A stretch of 64,000 nt of DNA from assembly GCA_014898425.1 (NCBI GenBank), contig RCSZ01000001.1:2542001-2606000 (forward strand). The letters run 5' to 3'. Source of the stretch: Botryotinia globosa. Taxonomy: Eukaryota; Ascomycota; Leotiomycetes; Helotiales; Sclerotiniaceae. Under the pieces are notes generated by a model that saw only the letters and a program-made list of their open reading frames with translations, searched no databases and had not been told where the DNA came from. The position numbers and the translations under genes were made by a program. This document shows positions 49,273 through 60,488 of this stretch, piece after piece. How positions within the stretch are numbered: position 1 is the stretch's first letter; each line of letters opens with the position of its first letter.

Positions 49273-49919
49273 GATTGTAGATTTAAGTAAAGTCAGACGA
49301 TCAGTGGCAATTGTGTACATAAGATATAGAAATAATGAGAACAGAATGAGATAACAAACATAATAGTATTTCACACGTAATCCATCTCACACGGGGTGAT
49401 ATTAGTGGACATTGGTCACAATTGAGAAAACATATTTGGATTTATCATCTGGTGATCCCAAATTGGGATTCTCACCGAAGTCGCACCCACTCGTCTCATC
49501 CTAGAGTATTTATCGAGTACTGTACTCACTCGTATCTGTCTGAGCATCCATGGATTTTGTGGTACAGTCACAAGTTACAACCCGCTGAGAGTAGTAATCC
49601 AGTTACCCCGCTGCACCTCTCAAGGTTTTCGGCGCTAAGATAAGATAAGAAGTTGCATGAAATTCCCTGATAGACTTCTGATTTCATGCCAGAATGACAG
49701 AAGGATGCTGCTCAATTATCACGATATACATCCGATTCTGTGAGCCTCTGTAATGGAGAGGAAGTTGCGAACCAATGCAAGGATGACGGAAGGATTGATA
49801 CAGGATCACGACATTTAGTCAAGTCGGTAATCTTCGTTCAAAGGCCGTAAAAAAATATCAAAGATGCTGGAGTTTTACTTTATTCTGATTCCTTGAAACT
49901 AAATCTATTAAGTGAAAAT
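49273..49919. other. Intergenic region
   Basis: About 650 bp, promoter of the dehydrogenase and 3' side of the phosphoribosyltransferase; no other feature seen. Confidence 0.4.
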
Positions 49920-50717
49920 CTATTGCGAAGGTTGTTTGCGAGCCATTTCATCATGCTCTTCAATATCCTGGGCCTCCCATGGATAACAAATCCATACATC
50001 CTCAACGGTTCTTGCGGCGAGATATCTATCATCCTTCAACATATCCTCAGGGAGCGTACCCTTCTTTTCCTTGTTCTTGTTCTGTCCATGTCAACGCATT
50101 AGTAAATTCCCTTTTTAATCGCGCATATCAAGAATCGATGAATCACTTACATGTAAAACAAAGATAGAGAAGACAGTCTTCTCTCCTTGGCCACCCAGCT
50201 TTTGTCTAGCAAGCTCGACATCCTTTTCCAACTCCTTAACGGCATACTCCAAAGTGGTTCGTGTATCATCAACTTCGTCGACGATCAAGATTCTCTTTCC
50301 GACCAAGTTCTCCATGTTACCCAAGCTGTTCAAATCTAACCATTGAGTTCTGGTAACCTTTGTGCCCACTTGCTCAACCTCTCCTGGAGTATTTGAAGCC
50401 GAGGGGTGTGTAGGAGGAAGCTGTTCGTATAGCGAAAGGCCAATAGCTTGAATTGGAATATTAGGACTTCCGGGTTGTTTCAAAAACGATCGCAGAATAC
50501 GCGCGGGGACATATCCACCACCACCAATAGCGATCATAAGCTGAGGTTGGAAGTCTTCGAGAATACGTGGTGCGGCTTCTTGACAGAGTTTGTGGACCTA
50601 AGAAAGGTTGTTAGTGGTGCTTCTTTGCTCGGAGGGGTAATGTGAGGTCAGAGGGGCATCTTGAGCTTCTGTGTGTGCGCATACCTGGTTATAGGTCACA
50701 TATTCTTTGACAACCAT
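49920..50717 (-). CDS. XPT1: Xanthine/hypoxanthine phosphoribosyltransferase
   Basis: Three exons, 50717-50685, 50597-50151 and 50081-49920; introns 87 and 69 bp; 213 residues. The protein starts MVVKEYVTYNQ|VHKLCQEAAP. The PRPP-binding loop is ILIVDEVDDTRTT (residues 114-126), and IPIQAIGLSLYE and TRTQWLDL match yeast Xpt1 as I remember it. The last exon continues FVLH|NKNKEKKGTLPEDML and ends with the family's CYPWEAQDIEEH. It salvages xanthine, and possibly hypoxanthine or guanine, to nucleotide monophosphates with PRPP in the cytosol. Missing the last splice would end the frame early after SIFVLHVSDS. Confidence 0.95.
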
Positions 50718-51739
50718 GGTTAATATGATATGTGGGATGTTTTTATGTGATATGTAGGTAGATCTGTGTAACTTGATGAAGAAAATAAGAAAATATGAAT
50801 CTATTCCGAGAATTTTTTTACTGAACTTATCTATCGTAAACACCCGGAGTTTACCTAAGAGTCGTGAAAATAAAATTATTCAAAAAGTTCGTGATCCCAG
50901 TGTCCGGGGAGTCACTGGTCGTATGCAGTATGCAGTATGCAGTATACCTACCGTACTGTACTATAACTAGCTAGATAAACTAGCGGACTTCGCCTGCTGC
51001 AGAATCTTTAATTTCACTCCTGTTAGTTGACTATATTACAGATGATTGATTTAAATGTACGACAATAAAGAATTCTATAAAGAATTCTATAAAGAATTCT
51101 ATAAAGAATTCTAGTGCATATATCATTAGATACCTAGCAATATCAGTCAGTCTCAAGTCTCTCTCTCTCTCCAGCATTTATATATGAAACAATGATGTTT
51201 TGTGTGCTTTTTTTTTACCCCATTTTACAATCTTTTAGCCTTACTGCGGTTATTCGTGAACGAAACCCTCATCCGTCATTTTTATTTGATGCAATGCAGT
51301 GTTACCTATCTAGGCATACTTTTCTCATTGTTTGTATCCCATCTACATGATACAGTCTTCAGGATGGCCTGCTATGTCGTGAATCATCATGGCAACCATT
51401 CGTATAGGTCACACATTGCCTCATATCAAATGCTAAGAGTATATAAAAACTTCGTATGGTTGATATATTTTACATTATTTCATTCCTCATTTCAAAACTC
51501 AGCCGCCAGTTGTGATATCAGATACCACTTCTCAGTTTCTGAATTCGTTTAGAGGTAGATCATCTTTAGGACCCATAACTTCGATTGGTTGGAGAACTAG
51601 CAAGTAGTTCAGAACGATCACGCCAAACACACTCGTTGCTACTATTCACACTTTTCCACACATCAGTTTGTGCGAGATCTGCTAAGTATACATCTCTGAT
51701 ATATTGAACTCCTCGTGACTGATTGCATCCTTCGCAAGT
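50718..51739. other. Divergent intergenic region with short repeats
   Basis: About 1 kb between XPT1 (-) and the metallo-beta-lactamase gene (+). It holds three GTATGCA-type units at about 50921-50946 and four 12-bp units AAAGAATTCTAT at 51067-51112, each carrying a GAATTC palindrome, then a short TC run near 51163. Confidence 0.6.
51067..51112. repeat. 12-bp tandem repeat, about 3.8 copies
   Basis: Unit AAAGAATTCTAT repeated three times exactly plus a last partial copy ending CTAG. Confidence 0.9.
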
Positions 51740-53181
51740 ATGCCAAGACCAGCTCCAAACCTTAACATTCCCCCATCTTCCACCACCGTAAGTGTCCGTA
51801 TCATCGATACTGCTACCCACATATCGTATTCCCCTCCTCCGATCTTGTTTCTCCCGCTATTTCTGGGCACACTCACTTTTCCATCCCCGCCTATTCATTT
51901 CTCATTGAGCATCCCTCCTCCCGCTCTCTCCTCTTCGATCTTGGTGGCCGCAAAGACTGGGAAAATCTCGCCCCCCGCATTACCGAACGTATCAAAGACG
52001 GCGGCTGGAAAGTCACTGTCCAGAAAGGTGTACGTGAGCAACTAGAGGAACATGGGGTATTGGCTGCCAGTATTGAAGCCGTATTCTGGAGCCACTGGCA
52101 CTGGGATCATATTGGAGATCCTAGTACATTCGATGAATCCACCGCTCTGATCGTTGGCCCCGGGTTCAAAGAGTCCTTCCCTCCGGGTTACCCTTCCGAT
52201 AATTCCTCCCCTATTCTTGAAAGCGATTATGCCGATCGTGAACTCCGTGAAATAGCTTTCAATTCCGGTCTCAAAATTGGCCGCTTCGAAGCATTTGATT
52301 TCTTTGGAGATGGTTCTTTCTATTTACTCAATAGTCCGGGGCATACTATCGGCCACATGTGTGCGTTAGCCAAGGTCAAATCGAATCCAAATTCGTATGT
52401 ATTTATGGGAGGTGATGCGTGTCATCACGGGGGCGAACTTCGACCTTCACCTTATCATCCTCTTCCAGAATTTCTCACACCAGCTCTTTTGCCGAGTTAC
52501 GGGATAACCTATCCAGGTTCGCTCTTTGAGCCTCTTCTACGCGATAATGACAGACACAAACCATTCTACGCGATAGCGCGAAGGGATGATGGAAAAGAGG
52601 TAGCGCATGATGTAGACGAGGCAGAGAGAACGATTGAAAAGGTCATGGAAGTGGATGCATCGGATGAGGTACTAGTTGTTATGGCACACGATGAGACATT
52701 GAAAGATGTGGTATCTTTTTTCCCTCATTATGCCAATAACTTTAGGGAAAATGGATGGGCAGAAAAGGGAAGATGGTTATTTTTGAGAGATTTTATAGGG
52801 GCTGTGAAAGATCAAAAACTATGGAATTTCATTACATCTGTGAAGATTAAACATGAAAGTAATTTGAACTTCTCTCCTCAAGACCAAACCACCAGCTCAG
52901 ATTTCTCTTTAAAAATGTTCAAAAAACGGAAATTCAGCGCAGACAATACTTTACATTTCTACAATTCCTGCTCAGCTTCCTACACATCTGTTTGGTTCCA
53001 GCACTCATTTAACTTACCGTACCACAGACCATCGATGCGAAAGGCATTGCTATATTTTATCAATACATTTCCATTGGGGTCTACACCACAAGAAAGTATC
53101 TTGTTATGTTACAATCGTGGGATAGTCGGCCTGTTCAAATTGTTAAAGTCTTGGAAAGCTAACGACTGCGGGATGACTTGA
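51740..53181 (+). CDS. Metallo-beta-lactamase-fold hydrolase with apparent frameshift
   Basis: The core carries the metal motif HWHWDH (in FWSHWHWDHIGDPSTF) and later SPGHTIGHM, GGDACHHGGE and VMAHDE, which place it in the fungal metallo-beta-lactamase/lactonase-like family. The N-terminus from the ATG at 51740 (PPSSTTVSVRIIDTATHIS) fits the family, but the frame then switches. The continuing match (VFPSSDLVSPAISGHTHF, then AYSFLIEHPSSRSLLFDLGG) lies in another frame from about 51825. One missing base between TC and GTA would explain it. A splice from the GTAAGT at 51788 to 51907 would also restore frame, but would remove about 40 conserved residues and use a poor GAG acceptor. A downstream ATG at 52060 would give 373 residues without the N-terminal sheet. 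The frame also runs about 105 codons beyond the usual end (LFLRDFIGAV). Confidence 0.72.
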
Positions 53182-55277
53182 CATAATATGCGGGCTTTTG
53201 ACTTCTGAAAGCTCGTATTGCATTTTATCGGGGTTTAATTGATTTCAGATCGTTCGTCGGCCTACTACGATCTCAATCGTTGAGCAGACGAGTAAAGACA
53301 ATTTCATATTGCTTGAGGCTCATCCGCATGACTCTCCAATATCAAGAACTGGCTGTGAAATTTGAAGTTGTGTTACCATTGGCTTCAGAAGAACCTAGCG
53401 TTTCAGAATTAATAAATGTGGTAGCACAAACTGGAAGTTATTTCCCGAATATTTTTGAAGCTCATAGATGTGGGGGTCGGGAACTATTCGATATGGATAT
53501 ATGAACTAGTTCTTGCCCACGAAATCGGAGTGGACTAAGAAAAGCCCCTCGTCTCCCGTCTTTCTTGTCGTCCTACTTCTAAACAGGTTTGCTATTCATG
53601 AGAGGAAACAATTACAAGCAATATCCTTAAAGTTTTGGAATAGTCACAGAGGATACATTATATCAGAATGTTCGCAGATCTTTGCGATACTAGCATAATC
53701 TGCAATCATCGACATCATGCATTTCCAAGAAATCTTGATATAGGGGTGCTCGACGTACGTAGTGAAGAAGTTCATAGAATCGGAGACTTCTCCAAAATCC
53801 GCAGCCAGGTGTTACACGCGAGAAGTGCATTCGGTAGGACGATTTATATCAAATATGATACCCCGCATTGGTGTGGTTGTATTGGTACCCAATATCAGAC
53901 TCCTTTAAGTATTGCTGAAGACTTTCTTCTTCATACGTTTCTCACCATGTTTAGAAGTATCTTTTCAAATAGGTGTACCATATATCCATGAGTTGTGTAC
54001 TTGATTTTCACAAGCCCGAAAGCACGATAGTTATACAGAATGATCATGAGGATAATCTCATCAGGGGAGGCGGCTGAAACATCGGCAATACGCGGCACGC
54101 CAGCTCAATACCAGCATGAGATATGGAGGACGACTTGATGGAGAAGTTGCTTTCAAGGATGAGGAGCTGCTTCTTCTAACGTTGCCCGTTGCTCGTCGCC
54201 ACTGTTATCATCCATTTCTATACATTCCCGCAGATTGAAAGCCCAGCTACCTAACGGAGCACAACAAACCCAAGAGGCGATAGGCTGAATCTAACCTTGT
54301 GACAATGATAGAATAGATGAAGTTGCCAATCCTCTTCCGATGGCTTTTGATATACCAAATCAATGAGATACCAGGCACTGAAGCTTTCACCCTAGCTCAT
54401 AATGGACCCCTACTGACAATGCATCCCACTAACGAAAATGCGAGCGAGCCGCGATACTTAGAGATTTTCACTATAAAAATTGAAAGACATTTCGTTTCTG
54501 AGGCTTGAATGCTTGGCTTGGGCTACTACTATTGCCACAATGCGGCCATGCTCATTGACAACCTTTACTCCAGACGCTTTACGAGGAACAAGCTTCGCGA
54601 CTCAGAGTCGGTGATCATCAGACAGGATCAAGTAACCACTGCTCTGTTTTTTATTTCACCAATTCTATGAGATCGAGGTAAGATGTATTGCACGTGGGTC
54701 ACACATGCGTTGAGGATTCATGGTGTGATATTGCAAATGTGACAAGCTGTTTCGAAGTGGCTGGGCTTGTCAGCTTGAGCGATTTCAAAACTACTAGGTA
54801 GGAGGGATTCCGACAGGAAGAGCACAGATGGGAAATGCTACATGGCGATACCTAACCAATAGGAATGAAGTCTAGGCCCATTTCTGGATTTCTTGGGGAG
54901 ATTCTCTAATATTTTCTAGTTTCTGTACAGCCCCTTTTCACCGCTAAATAAATGTTCATTCGGTTAGTTCTAAGGAAACAAGAATGTACAGAACATTTCT
55001 TAACAAGCATTTGGATTAATTTCACTGGTTCCTGCTCAAGTAATTGCTAATAATTAACTGCTAATAAATTGATCATATTTCTAGATGTCGTAGTGATAAC
55101 AGATAAGCAAGGGTCTAGAAAGTCTCAAAGACTCCGCTCCGTACCTGTTTAACCGAACCCCAGAATCCCCCCGCCATTTCAAACATTCACCAATTTCGAC
55201 ACATATTTTTTCTTATTTCACTAACACACATTCACTCCCAATTGGCGTCAATTGTCAAAACATATTAATAACAATCA
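53182..55277. other. Gene-poor region
   Basis: About 2.1 kb with frames of 60-107 codons that have no recognisable domain. Nothing supportable as a gene. Confidence 0.45.
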
Positions 55278-55588
55278 TAATGTTTCCAGTTCTCCAAAAT
55301 GGTTCCTGCAAGCCAAGAGCTATCACACACTTACAAACATATCAGTCGACAGATGTTAAAACGGTATGTCCCCTCATCTCTTTGTTAAATGTACCTAGGT
55401 AGGTAACAACATACTTCGGTAGCTCAATAACTAAAACCTACCTAGCTTACCTTGACGTCTAAGCATTCATACTAATAATTGACGACTCCATCAATCATCT
55501 TTCTTCCAATTCTTCTGCCTTTCGAGGTTTGATCTTGTTCATCAACAATACGCCTTGATAACGACCTTATCCTCTTCAAACCGCCATC
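55278..55588 (+). promoter_or_regulatory. 5' leader of the antiporter gene, with upstream ATG and probable leader intron
   Basis: An ATG at 55278 opens a short frame (MFPVLQNGSCKPRAI...). A GTATGT donor at about 55363 and a pyrimidine tract ending CTTTCGAG near 55526 suggest a leader intron, after which the short frame would end at once. The main start codon is at 55589. The arrangement would place a short upstream reading frame ahead of the antiporter. Confidence 0.4.
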
Positions 55589-58500
55589 ATGGCGACTCTC
55601 ACCACGACGATTGCGACTACTGTCACAGCAGCCAGTAGTGCTGCCAGCGCCACTTCTACAAATCGCGCCACTCCTCAGGGTGGAATTTTAGAAGGCGGGA
55701 ACCCTACTGTCTACAGTCCTTCAAATCCTATAGTTTTGTTCATCATTCAGGTATGCTTCTTTCTTACTGATTTGCGCATTCTCCTGCAAGCATCGATGGT
55801 GGAACGTATGGTCGTTCATGCAGAGCTTCCTGCCGGCATTGCAGAAAGATCTACAGAATGTCAAATTCACAGATTAATTCCACTCGATCAACAAAACGGC
55901 CTATTGCGCATGATAAATGCATTTGACTAATTGGCTTTCAATTCTAAGGCGGGCATCATCATTATCTTCTGTCGTCTTCTTCATTACCCTTTGTCCAAAC
56001 TTCGACAACCTCGAGTCATTGCAGAGGTAATAGGCGGAATCATTTTGGGTCCTTCAGTCATGATGCGCATTCCTGGGTTTCAAGAAACTATATTTCCCGT
56101 TGCGTCAATGCCAGTTTTAAACATGGCCGCCAATCTCGGATTGATACTCTTTCTTTTCCTTGTTGGTCTAGAAGTTAATATGCGACTGTTCCTTGGTAAC
56201 TGGAGAGTAGCCCTGAGTGTTGGATTGGCCGGAATGATATTGCCTTTTGGCTTGGGTTGCGCCGTCGCTTACGGTCTCTATAACGAGTTTCGACATGATC
56301 CGGGAACTGTGCCTATCTCATTTCCGGTCTATATGCTATTCGTCGGCACAGCTCTTGCGGTACGAGATCAAACTCCATCTACTTGAATTGATTACTGACA
56401 TCCGCTATAGATCACAGCTTTCCCTGTCCTCTGTAGAATTCTTACCGAGCTAAATCTCCTCGCTACACCCGTTGGAGTCACAGTTCTCGCTGCTGGAGTT
56501 GGCAATGATGTGACAGGATGGATTCTTTTAGCCCTTTGCGTTGCATTGGTCAATAATGGATCGGGGCTCGCAGCTTTATGGGTGTTGCTCGTTTGTGTTG
56601 GCTGGTGTCTTTTCTTAGTGTACGCTGTTCGTCCTGTGTTTAGGTATATTCTTCGCCGCAACGGAAGTCTCGAAAATGGCCCCTCTCAGGGAATGGTTGC
56701 TCTCACAATACTAATCGTCCTGGCATCGTCTTGGTTTACTGCCATCATTGGAGTCCACGCTATTTTTGGAGGTAGGGCCAACTTGAATCACGTCTGATAA
56801 AAGCTTCGCTGACTTCAATCTTAGCTTTCCTCGCTGGACTCATATGTCCTCATGAAGGTGGTTTTGCTATTCATCTCACAGAAAAGATCGAGGATCTAGT
56901 CGCAGTGCTACTTCTACCACTTTATTTCGCCTTGTCTGGACTGAGCACCAATCTTGGTCTGCTGAACGATGGAATTACATGGGGTTATGTTATTGCAATC
57001 ATTGTTGTTGCATTCTCAGGCAAAATCATCGGAGGTACGCTTGCGGCCAAAGCTTGTAGGCTTGTCTGGCGTGAAAGTCTCAGTATTGGAGTTTTGATGA
57101 GTTGTAAAGGACTCGTTGAATTGATTGTCCTTGTAAGTTGATTATGTGTGAAACCGGTTACATGGACTATACTGAAACAAACAGAATATTGGTTTACAAG
57201 CCAAAATTTTGTCAACAAGAACTTTCACCATATTTGTTGTGATGGCACTTGTCACAACCGTTGCAACAACGCCGCTAACAACCGCACTATACCCTCCTTG
57301 GTACCAGAAGAAACTCGAGGCCTGGAAGAAAGGAGAAATTGATTGGGAAGGTAACAGACTTCACCCTGAGGGTGACGAGTATACCCCAGACCGCTCCTTT
57401 GAAAAGCTGGACTCCACTCAAGTCCGACGACTTCTTGTCTACCTCAGACTTGACAGTCTTCCTAGCTTGTTCACCTTCATTGCACTATTGGGAGGTGATA
57501 ACACGAGTACGGTTACCAAAGTCCACAGGTCGAAAGCCGAATTGGAAACAGTAGATGAGGATGGTACTCCTTCATCATTGATTCCTAAAAAACAGCCGCT
57601 TGAGGTCCATGGTGTTCGCCTGTTGGAACTCACTGATCGTACTTCTTCAGTCATGGCTGAAGTTGACGAATACACACACCGTGATCCAGTCGTCAACGCC
57701 TTCCGCACCTTTGCTCAACTAAATAACGTTGCCGTCTCAGGTGGGGTTTCCGTCGTTCCTGAGTCGGATTATGCCGAGGCTTTGACCACACAAGCAGCAG
57801 ACAACTTTTCTGATCTGGTTCTCATCCCTTGGACCGAACCTAGCATGCTACCAGTCAACGAAGTTCATCATGATTCATTTTCCAGCGGCCTTCAGGATAT
57901 TTTTATTCAGAAGACGCTTGAGATCGCTAGCTGCAATATTGCCATTTTTATCAACCGTGGCTTTGGTGGACCGACCCTGAGGGAGCCTCGCAATCTCTCA
58001 TCAAGTGCTAGTCGACTCAGTCTGCGCAGTAGTCAACGTGCAGAAAGAGTTGCTCCTATTGCAGATCGCAGTCACCACGTTTATTTTCCATTTTTCGGTG
58101 GCGCTGATGATCGTGTCGCTCTTCGTTTTGTTCTTCAACTTGCGCAAAACAGTAACATCACAGCAACGATCATTCATTTTATCACTCCTATTCATAGTCC
58201 CAAGACATTTGAAGTAAAGCATGGCTCTCGTCCAGCCACTGCTACCGGTTCTCAACATGGTGGTAGTTCTGGATCGGCGTTACGTATCACGGAGCGTGTC
58301 GATACTGAAGAGCTTTACAATGCAGCTGCGTCCGACGCCGCTCTTCTACACACATTACGAGACTCCTTACCTCAACCATTGACGAATAGAGTAGTTTTTG
58401 TCGATGTTAAGACTACAACCCCACTGACCGATTGTTTACATCATGCAAAGGTTGAAATGGGTCAAAGTCCTCGAAATGCAGGTGACTTAATCGTTACAGG

Positions 58501-58672
58501 TAGAGGTAGAAGCTCACTTGCTATGGCGCTAATTAATGAGGAGAGTGCCAGTGGGGAGAGCGGAAAGGAAATGAGGAAGACTGTAGGAGTGGCGGCGGAG
58601 GCATTGATTAGCAGTGGAGTTAGAGGAAGTGTTTTGGTCATTCAAGCTGGAGGGCGAGGTCTGGAAAGTTGA
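55589..58672 (+). CDS. KHA1: K+/H+ antiporter, Kha1 type (CPA2 family)
   Basis: Five exons: 55589-55750, 55949-56359, 56411-56771, 56825-57132 and 57185-58672; 909 residues, close to yeast Kha1. Introns are 198, 51, 53 and 52 bp. The membrane half (about residues 48-430) has a dozen hydrophobic segments, including LRQPRVIAEVIGGIILGPS, LGLILFLFLVGLEVN, GVGNDVTGWILLAL (with the conserved Asp of CPA2 exchangers) and FLAGLICPHEGGF. The C-terminal half (about 430-909) is soluble, with UspA-like segments such as HVYFPFFGGADDRVALRFVL. It should exchange K+ or Na+ for H+ across an endomembrane, probably Golgi or late secretory as in yeast, and help pH and potassium balance. The N-terminus is Ser/Thr/Ala-rich. 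Confidence 0.95.
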
Positions 58673-59456
58673 AGAGTTCATTAAGAGAACCAGATATTTT
58701 GGATAATATACAAGGCGGGACTCATGCTACTTTGGTCGGATATACAGGGGTGCTTTAGGTGCATGTGGGACTTAGGTACAGGATGGTATTTGGTGTTTTT
58801 TGGGATACGATACCTTACGATATGATATGACAGGATATACGTTGTTGCTTTTCATCTCTCAAACGCTGGATATACATGTGGTGGTTCATTACGTTGACGA
58901 ATTGGGAAGTCGTTTTGGCGGTTTTTTGAATGGTCCAAATTTGGATCAATGCACACTTCATATCTGGTCTAGTTTAGCATTGCGTTGGATCTCCGGATAC
59001 AACTTTTGTACCGAAAATTAGTCTAGTTAATAGCAAGATCGTTGCTTGACCTCATTACTATCTTGTTTTGTGTGAATTCTACGACAGATTGTTGTACCGA
59101 AATAGTTTTTCCTGATACCTGTGGTATGGGTGTTATCAAAAGTGATATGACATGTTATAATATACAATTAATGATTGAGGATGTGAAGGTAACTTGCGTA
59201 CTCGCAAGGATTCACAACACATCAAGAAGTATGGTCACGCTGTTCTGATCGAAATAGATTATCAATATATTTATTTTTTACTCAAATTGGGTCAATTTTT
59301 GATATAGAAGGACTATCCATATATACATACATGCAACCTTCATTGGTATCTTCATTAACACATAGTCTTCATGTATTGATCATATACAATTCACGCAGGC
59401 CACACCCGCTTAACATATTTCCTCACGTCAAACAGATCAGCATCTCATCCTCACAC
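58673..59456. other. Convergent intergenic region
   Basis: About 780 bp between convergent genes (antiporter and acetate transporter); 3' UTRs and terminators are expected. No other feature seen. Confidence 0.4.
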
Positions 59457-60488
59457 CTAAACCATATCAGCCCTGACAGCACCCGCATGTTCTGTCTTGG
59501 CAGCTTCTCTATTGCGGAAAAAGACCCTGGAGCTCAGGTCGAAGACCGGTAATGGGCATGGTACGCCCGTCGAGGCACACGATGTGATTACGGCCAGATA
59601 CCTATGAGGTTTAATTAGCATTTTGCTCGTTGCGTATTTAGAAAGTCTTGACAAGAAGAGGAATGGAGAAGTGGAGACTCACCATCCCATTATCATAGTC
59701 ACGAATCCAAAGCCGCCCGCAATCTTAAACATGCGCGCTGCATTCTCCAAGCCCGCTTCGGAGGGATTATATCCCAATTGGTAGTAACCGCCTGCTAAGA
59801 AACCAAAAAGAAATATCAAGGTGAAGAATACGATTACGAACGGGACGTTGGTTCTCAGACTGGCACAGAGGAAGACGAAAGTGACGAGTGCCATGACGAC
59901 GGCGTAATTTCCCTGTCCGGCATTGTATTCCTGACTCAGAGCGCCGGGCACCGCGACGCCGTTGACGGTGGTGGCGTAGGAGGCGGCGATGCCGTGCAGG
60001 GGATCGTGGAGGTATCCGTTGTAGGCCAAGTGCGCGCCGTAGATTATGAAGACGGAAAAGGGGAAGGAGTTGCCGAGCACGAACTCGCAGATGCCCGCGA
60101 TGATCAGGGCGATGCCGCCGAACATGTAGAAGGTTCCGCTCACGGCGACGAGGGAGGAGGCGGAGGAGCCTTGGAAGGTGAGGAGAGAGAAGACGGTGGA
60201 GGAGAAGGGGACGAGGAAGCCGAGGAGGCCGAGGAGGGTGGGGTTCCCTGGGGTGGATTAGTGGGTTGGTTGGGTTGGAAAGGGGATGGGGAGTTTGAGA
60301 CATGGAAACTTACCGAGTCGTTTGACGAGATCACCTTTGGCGGATGAGGGTTGGAAGAATAGTCGTTCGTATTGATCGGTGTTTAATTGAAGAGTTATTT
60401 GACGGGATAGATCGGGTCCACCGGTGACGTGTTGCACGTATGGTTTGTCGTGATGGATATCATCGTGTGAGGTATCGAGTGAAGACAT
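59457..60488 (-). CDS. GPR1/FUN34/YaaH-family acetate transporter
   Basis: Three exons: 60488-60314, 60247-59683 and 59601-59457; introns 66 and 81 bp; 294 residues. The soluble N-terminus (about 58 residues, MSSLDTSHDDIHHDKPYVQH) is followed by GNPTLLGLLGF, the variant here of the family motif NPAPLGL. Six hydrophobic segments follow: FLVPFSSTVFSLL, GTFYMFGGIALIIAG, FPFSVFIIYGAHL, YAVVMALVTFVFLCAS, FVIVFFTLIFLFGF and GGFGFVTMIMGWYLAV. Relatives (Ady2/Ato1, AcpA, Gpr1) carry acetate or ammonium-linked acetate across the plasma membrane. The splice to the last exon restores the MGW|YLAVITS segment and a short cytosolic tail. Ala/Pro at motif positions are replaced by Thr/Leu, a mild departure. 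Confidence 0.93.

Noticed and set aside
59767..60303. 178-codon Arg/Pro/His-rich minus-strand frame
   Set aside because: Out-of-frame shadow of the acetate-transporter exon; composition is typical of a shifted frame.
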